The translations under genes were made by a program, and so were the position numbers. A DNA stretch of 64,000 nucleotides, taken from the NCBI GenBank assembly GCA_963724385.1, contig CAVRUJ010000002.1:2009938-2073937 (forward strand), given 5' to 3'. The notes under the pieces are model-generated. The model saw only the letters and a list, made by a program, of their open reading frames with translations, made no database searches and was not told the origin of the DNA. Each line of letters begins with the position of its first letter. The first letter of the stretch is position 1. This DNA comes from DASXQK01 sp963724385 (GTDB lineage Bacteria > Pseudomonadota > Alphaproteobacteria > Dongiales > Dongiaceae). Positions 59,144-64,000 of this stretch are shown piece by piece.

Positions 59144-60202
59144 ATGGCGACGATCCGCGAGAAAGCCCCGTATCAATGGCAGGTGCAAATCCGCCGCATG
59201 GGCTGGCCCAATCAGAACGCAACCTTCCGCACAAAAAAGGACGCCGAGGCGTGGGCGCGAAAGGCCGAGGCCGAAATGGACCGTGGCCTGTTCGTCGATC
59301 AATCGGCAGGACGGGAAACCACGCTCGGCGATCTGATCGAACTTTATTTGACCGGCGTGACGGCCCATCGCCCGAGCGCGAATGCGCAGGTGGCAGAGAC
59401 GGCCCGGCTGAGGCGCTTCCAGCGTGAGGAGCGGGCGCTGTGCTCCTACGCGGCTGTCAATCTCAAGCCGGAGCATTTTGAGGATTACCGTGACCGGCGC
59501 CTGAAGCACAGGCTGAAGAACGGCAAAACCATTGCGCCCGGTACGGTCAAGCGCGAGCTGACAACGCTTAAGCGCGTGATCGACTACCGCAAGCGGCGGC
59601 TCGGTCTTCTGGTCAACCCGGTCAATACCGAGGACGTTAAACGCCCCGCCGTGAATGATGAGCGCGATGTCCGGCTCTCGACGGAGGACCGTGAGGCGCT
59701 GCTGCAAGCTTGCAGCGATGCGCGCAATCCTTGGCTTGGCGCTTTTGTCGAACTCGGGTTCGAGACCGGCGCGCGGCGCGGCAGTCTTCTGCGCCTTGCG
59801 TGGGACGATGTTGATCTTGAGCGCAAGACGGCGCTCTTGCGCGGCATCAAGAACAGCCGCAGCCCCGACAAAATCATCAACCACGTCATCGGCCTCACGC
59901 CGCGCGCGGTCGAAATCCTGAAGGCGCTGGACCGAACGGACAGTCGCGTGTTTCCGATGACCGAGAATGCCTTCCGGCTGGCGTTCAACAGAGCGCGGGC
60001 TAAGGCCGGTGTGCCGCATTTCCATTTTCACGACACGCGCCATGAGCGCATATCGAGCCTGTTCGAGGCGAAATGGTCGATGATTCAGGTGATGGCGCAG
60101 ACGGGGCACAGAGACCCCAAATCCGTCAAGCGCTACGCGAATCTCACCGGCGATTTTCTTGCCGAAGAGCTCGCCAAGCTGGAGCAACGAAGAGCCGGTT
60201 GA
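59144..60202 (+). CDS. Tyrosine-type site-specific integrase
   Basis: The product is 352 aa from ATG 59144. An N-terminal DNA-binding part (IREKAPYQWQVQIRRMGWP) precedes the catalytic domain with the conserved Arg in ETGARRGSLLRLAW, HDTRHERI (His, Arg), TGHRD and the nucleophile Tyr in KRYANL. Placed 108 bp after a tRNA-Arg gene, it is the typical integrase at the edge of a genomic island that targets the tRNA 3' end. Confidence 0.93.
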   Translation: MATIREKAPYQWQVQIRRMGWPNQNATFRTKKDAEAWARKAEAEMDRGLFVDQSAGRETTLGDLIELYLTGVTAHRPSANAQVAETARLRRFQREERALCSYAAVNLKPEHFEDYRDRRLKHRLKNGKTIAPGTVKRELTTLKRVIDYRKRRLGLLVNPVNTEDVKRPAVNDERDVRLSTEDREALLQACSDARNPWLGAFVELGFETGARRGSLLRLAWDDVDLERKTALLRGIKNSRSPDKIINHVIGLTPRAVEILKALDRTDSRVFPMTENAFRLAFNRARAKAGVPHFHFHDTRHERISSLFEAKWSMIQVMAQTGHRDPKSVKRYANLTGDFLAEELAKLEQRRAG

Positions 60203-60280
60203 TGGGCTAAAGGTGCAGCGGCAATGCCTCGACCAATCTAGCGAGCGTTATAATGCTTTTTGGACATATATAGTCGCTTT

Positions 60281-60322
60281 TTCAATATGATGCTTCAATA
60301 TGGCTTCCGTCATACTGAAAAT
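60281..60322. promoter_or_regulatory. Repeats in the abiEi promoter
   Basis: TTCAATATG occurs twice as direct repeats at 60281-60289 and 60294-60302. A related inverted copy is at about 60311-60320. The region is AT-rich and lies 27-68 bp before the AbiEi start. AbiEi antitoxins are known to autoregulate by binding repeats in their promoter. Confidence 0.5.
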
Positions 60323-60348
60323 AGGACACTTATGTGCTAGATTTGAAT

Positions 60349-61176
60349 ATGATGATAGATGGCCGCACCAGCTTTTCCGATTATTTGATCCGCCTTCAGG
60401 CAAGCGGGCGTCATTCTTTCACGAGAGCCGAGGCCAGACAGGCCCTGCGGATTTCCGATGCCGCTCTCCTGAAGGCCGCCGCGCGGCTCCGCCGTAAGCA
60501 CATGCTGTTGAATCCCCGACACGGCTTTTACGTCGCCGTGCCGCCTCAGTACCATTCATGGGGAGCGCCGCCGCCGAACTGGTACATCGACGATCTGATG
60601 CGGCACGAGGGACGGCCATATTACGTCGGCCTTCTCAAGGCGGCTGAATTTCACGGCGCCACGCATCATGCCGTCATGGAATTTCAGGTCATGACGGACA
60701 GACAGCTCCCCAGAATCCGCGCGGGGCGATCATTCATCGCTTTCTATTTCCGCAAGGACTTGCAGCCTGTTTTGTCCGCAGTCGAAAGCCGCAAGACGGA
60801 TACCGGCAGCATGAAGATTTCGTCGGTTGAACTCACGGCCATTGACCTGATCCGCTACGCACATGCCGCTGGGGGCCTCGACACTGTCGCCACGGCGCTG
60901 AACGATCTTGGCGAAAAAATTGACGGCGAAAAGCTTGCGGCCACCGCAGTCCATTTCGAGCGCGCAACCGTCCAACGGCTGGGATATCTTCTCGACCACC
61001 TTGGATATTCCGCGGTCACGGAGCCTCTGCACAAGAGTTTGTTCGCGCAGCCTGGCGTTTCATGGGTGAAGCTTGATCCTGCAAGACGCAAGAACAGAAT
61101 TGCGTCAGAAGAATTGGCCGAAAAAAACCAGCGCTGGCGCGTCGCGGTTCAGCACCTTCCGGAGATCGACGAATGA
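60349..61176 (+). CDS. abiEi: AbiEi-family antitoxin
   Basis: The product is 275 aa from ATG 60349 (ATG 60352 or GTG 60334 also possible). N-terminal wHTH region with SGRHSFTRAEARQALRISDA and GFYVAVPPQYHSWGAPPP, then the central QPYY-like RPYYVGLLKAAEFHG, all hallmarks of type IV AbiEi antitoxins. The partner AbiEii nucleotidyltransferase would begin at 61173 (ATGA overlap) but is cut after a few codons, so this antitoxin is now an orphan. Confidence 0.88.
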   Translation: MMIDGRTSFSDYLIRLQASGRHSFTRAEARQALRISDAALLKAAARLRRKHMLLNPRHGFYVAVPPQYHSWGAPPPNWYIDDLMRHEGRPYYVGLLKAAEFHGATHHAVMEFQVMTDRQLPRIRAGRSFIAFYFRKDLQPVLSAVESRKTDTGSMKISSVELTAIDLIRYAHAAGGLDTVATALNDLGEKIDGEKLAATAVHFERATVQRLGYLLDHLGYSAVTEPLHKSLFAQPGVSWVKLDPARRKNRIASEELAEKNQRWRVAVQHLPEIDE

Positions 61177-61196
61177 TCCCGGCGATGCCTCATTGA
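61173..61196 (+). pseudogene. Remnant of the AbiEii toxin start
   Basis: ATG overlaps the abiEi stop (ATGA) and the frame reads M-I-P-A-M, the usual first residues of AbiEii toxins, then P-H and a stop. After about 61187 similarity is lost. The toxin gene has been removed by deletion or replacement with the hipBA region. Confidence 0.65.
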
Positions 61197-61225
61197 CCGA
61201 TATTTGCCGTTGCTTCCAGTCGGTT

Positions 61226-62494
61226 TCACAGGGAAAACCCCGGATAGACGAACGCGCCGCGGATCGTTTCACCGTCCTTTTCGGAGACGCCGCTCGCCCG
61301 CAAGAGTCTCATACCAGGTGGCCTGCACTTGTGCCTTCATGTCGTTCATGATCTTTTCGCCTTCGCCCTTGTCGAGCAGAAAACGGGCGTGCTGCGAGAG
61401 AATGTTCTTCGCATTGGCGTAGCGGCCTTGATCGCCGCAGTCGAGCGCAAGATCGCGGCGCTCAACGCTCACCGGCACCGACGGCGTGAGGTCATAGGCG
61501 GGTGAGAGCTTCCAGTTCTTCTCCTTGGCGATGATCGCATGATTGCGCGGATGATCGTCGAGGTTCGAGATCAGCGCGTTGAAGCACATGCGGCGGAAGA
61601 GTTCGCGGGCATCCCTTTTCGCATCCTCGACAATCCGGCGCAGCTCTTCGACCAGCAATGACATAGGACCAGTTTTGTCTCGCCTCGCGGCGCTTCATCG
61701 GCGCGCAGCAGGTCAGGCCGCTCACCATGCGCGCGCGTGTATAGCCTTTCGCCGTCTTTTCGCGGTCGAAGCGCTTGACGAGCAGGACATCCTTGCCGCC
61801 GACTGTTTCGATCCGGCTTTCGGCGGTCGTGAAGTCCGCATTCGCGGGCCAAGCCGCAGCATCGCGTGCTCGACCCGCGTATTGTTCCAGCGATCGTCCG
61901 TCGCGGTTGAATTTCGCCATCCACAGATCCTCCCCGTCCTGCACCACGGCCTTCGGGCGAGCGCCGCCCATCGACGTGCCGAGCAGCAGCAGGTCTTGGA
62001 CCTGCTGCGCTTGCGGGTCGTTCGGAATCTCATCTTTGATCAGCGCGGCGGCGAGCGGTTGAAGTTTTTCAAGATCGATCGTCTTGTTGAATTTCCGCAG
62101 CGGGAGCGGGCGGGGTCTGTCGAGCCCGAAGCCGAGCGCGCCGGCCCGGTCGTCCGGGCGATTCCAGCAGGTAGTCCAGCTCGCCGAGTTGGGCTCTGCC
62201 GGCGTGCTTTTCGATCACGCGGCGGCCCCAATAGTCCGGTCCGGCATCCCGCAGCGCGCCGAAGACGCCCTTGCAAGCTGAGTGGTTTCGTAGGTGCGCG
62301 TCGAGAGTTTGAGCTCGATGGGGTCGAACTCGACCGCGTCCGGGTTCTTCAGATAGGAGCGCCCGTAGACAAAGCGCCCGAGGGCGTCGCTGTGTGCGTT
62401 TTTGGTAGCCGAATCGTCCCGCCGTGACGGGAGATACCTGTCCGGGCAGCGTGATGTAGACGAAGCACTCCGCGGAGGATTCCTTAGAAATCAT
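61226..62494 (-). pseudogene. hipA: hipA-type toxin kinase gene, several frameshifts
   Basis: The HipA sequence is readable on the minus strand but spread over several frames. N-terminal ECFVYITLPGQVSPVTAGRF begins at 62494. Then KGVFGALRDAGPDYWGRRVI and RAQLGELDYLLESP, GGARPKAVVQDGEDLWMAKF (ATP-binding part), NALISNLDDHPRNHAII (catalytic region), and a final SEKDGETIRGAFVY before TGA at 61226-61228. At least four frame changes are needed. HipA kinases phosphorylate glutamyl-tRNA synthetase. Either the gene is decaying or this stretch of the assembly has indel errors. Confidence 0.82.
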
Positions 62495-62825
62495 GGTCGA
62501 GGCCCGCGCTTTTGCGTGCGCGGGTTTTCTCCTTGGCGGCGGCCAGCGTCAGCCCTTGTTCATCCAGGGCCGGATTCGCCACCTCGTTCAAGGGCGCACA
62601 GCAGGTCATAGACCCAGAGCAGGGCGACGTAGACGCCGATGCCCGTTGACGCCTTCCCCTTTTCGGCATCCATGACGGCGCGCGCGTCCTGTGCCGATCT
62701 TCGTCGGCGACTTCATCCATGGTCAGGTTTCGCCGAATGCGGGCCGTGCGCAGGTCAGGCCGAGCGGGTGAGCGCCTGTTCGACGGGGTAGGGCGGGGCG
62801 TCAAGAGCTGGTTTCTGGCGGCCAT
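62484..62825 (-). pseudogene. hipB: hipB-type antitoxin gene, frameshifted
   Basis: Starts MAARNQLLTPRP and ends AKEKTRARKSAGLDHDF, with LRTARIRRNLTMDEVADE as the helix-turn-helix. Between these, GKASTGIGVYVALLWVYDLL is in another frame, so at least two frameshifts are present. Overlaps the hipA start by 11 bp, the normal hipBA arrangement. Repeated palindromic motifs lie just upstream. Confidence 0.75.
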
Positions 62826-62831
62826 GGTTTC

Positions 62832-62948
62832 CTCAAGAGCGCTTTAAACGGCTTAGGGTTCTCTTGAGAGCATATAGCACTTTGGCTCTCAGCGCAAGAA
62901 ATATGCTCTCAAGAGCACATTAGAAGACTTATTGTGCTATCAAGAGCA
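62832..62948. promoter_or_regulatory. Iterated HipB-like operators upstream of hipBA
   Basis: Related motifs built on TGCTCT-CA-AGAGCA occur at 62832-62842 (CTCAAGAGCGC), 62858-62872 (CTCTTGAGAGC core), 62904-62917 (TGCTCTCAAGAGCA) and 62935-62948 (TGCTATCAAGAGCA). Multiple operators with a palindromic half-site are known for HipB. AT-rich spacers suggest a promoter toward hipBA. Confidence 0.65.
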
Positions 62949-63040
62949 CGCAATATTAGCCACAGACAGCCTTGAGGTAGACCCCCCACCCCCCTACCTC
63001 GGGGAAAATCCTTTGAAATTCCGTCGCTTAGGTTCGCGCC

Positions 63041-63141
63041 AGCAGAATTTACTTGTAATCGTGCAGCAGGATTCACTTGTAGTCGTAACGGCTGCGCCGT
63101 TCTGAGGGTCTAAGCTTTCGCGTATCTGAGGTACGCGAAAG
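63041..63141. repeat. 22-bp tandem imperfect repeat and a hairpin in a gene-free stretch
   Basis: AGCAGAATTTACTTGTAATC (63041) and AGCAGGATTCACTTGTAGTC (63065) begin two 22-bp copies, 24 bp apart, differing at three positions. Further on, CTTTCGCGTA (63115-63124) and TACGCGAAAG (63132-63141) form a perfect 10-bp stem with a 7-nt loop. The stretch 62949-63158 holds no gene. The hairpin follows the stop of the minus-strand HTH gene and could end its transcript. Confidence 0.65.
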
Positions 63142-63158
63142 TTAGAATTCGGGGGCTT

Positions 63159-63464
63159 CTAGGCCGAGAGGTTCCTCGTCGCCATTTGCTCCGCAATAGT
63201 CGGACGGCCCCGTTTGCGTTTGGCGATGACTACAGGTCCCCGGATTTCCATGGTCGCCGGTTCGCGGTAACGATCGATGAAAGCTTCCAGGTCCTTGACC
63301 GCAAAAAACGTCCGCCTGCCGATCTTCGTCACGCGCGGGCCGCGCCCTTTGTAAACCAGATCGCGCAAGGCAGGACGTGACATCGACAGCGCCCTCGCCG
63401 CGCCGTCATAGTCCAGAAGCAAGACTTCCGAACCGGTCCACTCGCCATGAATATTTGTGTTCAT
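63159..63464 (-). CDS. AlpA/excisionase-like helix-turn-helix protein
   Basis: The product is 101 aa. The MerR-type helix-turn-helix covers about 20-60 (DGAARALSMSRPALRDLVYK, then GRGPRVTKIGRRTFFAVKDL, EAFIDRY), as in AlpA and Xis-like proteins. C-terminal basic tail AKRKRGRPTIAEQ. In an island next to an integrase it may act as excisionase or as regulator. Confidence 0.8.
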   Translation of the reverse strand: MNTNIHGEWTGSEVLLLDYDGAARALSMSRPALRDLVYKGRGPRVTKIGRRTFFAVKDLEAFIDRYREPATMEIRGPVVIAKRKRGRPTIAEQMATRNLSA

Positions 63465-63545
63465 GGCGCCATTGTGGATGCTGGCAAGGCAAGCTTTCCT
63501 CGCGCGTTCCTCGCGCCGGTGTTTTCTCCCGACGTAAGTTCGAGG

Positions 63546-63719
63546 TTACCTTCCCAACAGCTCTTCAACGAAGTCGGCAAGCTCGCGTGTGAGCAGGTCC
63601 AATTCGGCTTCCGTCACCGGCAACGGGTCCGGCAAATCGGCAATGACCCGGTACTCAACTCTCCGGCCGGTCTTGCGGCCGGCGCTTGATGGGCTTTTCG
63701 CTTTTGCGCATTTTTGCAT
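63546..63719 (-). CDS. Small island protein, unknown function
   Basis: The product is 57 aa from ATG 63719 (GGAGAGAG upstream). Contains RRVEYRVIADLPDPLPVTEA, then ELADFVEELLG, acidic and helical at the end. It overlaps the end of the 52-codon gene upstream by 65 bp in another frame. No family recognised; coding is likely because of its composition and ribosome site. Confidence 0.45.
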   Translation of the reverse strand: MQKCAKAKSPSSAGRKTGRRVEYRVIADLPDPLPVTEAELDLLTRELADFVEELLGR

Positions 63720-63813
63720 AGTCTCTCTCCGCCGCTGCACGGGCGAGCACCTGTACAAGCTCGACGATCAAAGGGTCGTGCGCGCCGGTCGCGGCGTTCG
63801 GTGTCTTGTTCAT
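63655..63813 (-). CDS. Small island protein overlapping the previous ORF, unknown function
   Basis: The product is 52 aa from ATG 63813: MNKTPNAATGAHDPLIVELV, then QVLARAAAERDYAKMRK and a basic tail before TGA. The amphipathic helix and composition look like short regulator-like proteins of integrative elements. Its 3' third overlaps the 57-codon ORF. Confidence 0.5.
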   Translation of the reverse strand: MNKTPNAATGAHDPLIVELVQVLARAAAERDYAKMRKSEKPIKRRPQDRPES

Positions 63814-63922
63814 CTATCGGTCCCGTCGGTCTGCTCTTGTCCCAATCCTGCACGACGACACTGGCGCCGCCAAGCATTCCACGCGGCATCCTCAACTCTT
63901 CTTTCCAAACCGACCCGGTAAG

Positions 63923-63954
63923 GAAAACCGGCACGGCGAGATCGCCGTGCCGGT
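63923..63954 (-). terminator. Rho-independent terminator (minus strand)
   Basis: Perfect 13-bp arms ACCGGCACGGCGA (63927-63939) and TCGCCGTGCCGGT (63942-63954) followed on the minus strand by TTTTCC. It probably ends a transcript coming from beyond the right edge. The bases 63814-63922 hold the leader of the small ORFs, and 63955-64000 show nothing I can assign. Confidence 0.72.
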
Positions 63955-64000
63955 GAGTGGCGGGGTTCAGCACCCCGGCGGACGGGGGCACATCAGGCGA

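Noticed and set aside
61579..62427. 282-codon plus-strand open frame in the island
   Set aside because: Antisense to the hipA remnant; HipA motifs on the minus strand explain the sequence better.

Overview
The window is GC-rich bacterial chromosome with alphaproteobacterial gene families and organisation: a helicase/S4-protein pair, Nramp, polyamine and amino-acid ABC operons, a DUF3572 protein, and the 60-residue NDUFS6-like zinc-finger protein. I would place it in Rhodospirillales or Hyphomicrobiales in the broad sense, but no rRNA is present to settle this. Most of the window is dense core metabolism and transport. Two stretches, about 16.2-24.6 kb and 59.0-64.0 kb, are accessory.

Layout: 0-3 kb holds the C-terminus of a helicase, an Hsp15-like S4 protein, a small zinc-ribbon membrane protein and a phytanoyl-CoA dioxygenase-like enzyme. 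3.0-3.25 kb is a MITE-like palindromic repeat. 3.3-6.1 kb is a polar amino-acid ABC importer (minus strand). 6.15-7.2 kb has an IS1595-type transposase remnant running into an orphan gene. 7.4-8.6 kb is a Rieske oxygenase of the quaternary-ammonium type, with an operator-like palindrome upstream. 8.6-9.06 kb is packed with intergenic repeats. 9.1-13.1 kb is a three-domain MFS/acyltransferase/acyl-ACP synthetase with its TetR regulator. 13.2-17.9 kb holds two paralogous DMT exporters, each beside its own regulator.

The most unusual region is 16.2-24.6 kb. The gene yifB (comM) is split by a 3,475-bp IS1595-type element with matching 25-bp terminal inverted repeats and an 8-bp target duplication. 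The element carries a DDE transposase, a DUF6471 protein facing iterated 15-bp repeats, two coiled-coil proteins, two small orphan proteins, and a complete class II (serine-type) tRNA gene with anticodon CCU and its own terminator. If SerRS charges this tRNA, it would insert serine at the arginine codon AGG. Downstream of yifB, two further diverged copies of its last codons bracket cargo modules (TetR plus DMT, then a Fur-boxed Nramp homologue), as if modules were repeatedly added at the 3' end of the gene.

24.7-42.9 kb is a phosphoesterase, a PLP dehydratase and a large sugar-catabolic region. That region has an oxidative branch (SDR, IlvD/EDD dehydratase, FAH-family enzyme, dgoK, dgoA), an isomerase/kinase/epimerase branch (araD, araA-like, araB), a ribose/xylose-type ABC importer and the Leloir genes galK-galE-galT. 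43-50.3 kb holds a NitT/TauT-like ABC exporter or importer with no local binding protein, and a complete polyamine-type ABC operon. 50.4-58.9 kb is housekeeping: a DMT transporter, a tandem GNAT, a class A penicillin-binding protein, a Bcr/CflA efflux protein with strong hairpins at its start, a VOC protein, the zinc-finger protein, an ABC ATPase, a lipoprotein hydrolase and DUF3572.

At 58.96 kb a tRNA-Arg(CCG) gene is followed by a tyrosine integrase. This opens an island that runs off the window. It holds an AbiEi antitoxin whose AbiEii toxin has been cut to a few codons, a multiply frameshifted hipBA pair with an operator array, an AlpA/excisionase-like HTH protein and small overlapping ORFs. 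The far attachment site is not in the window.
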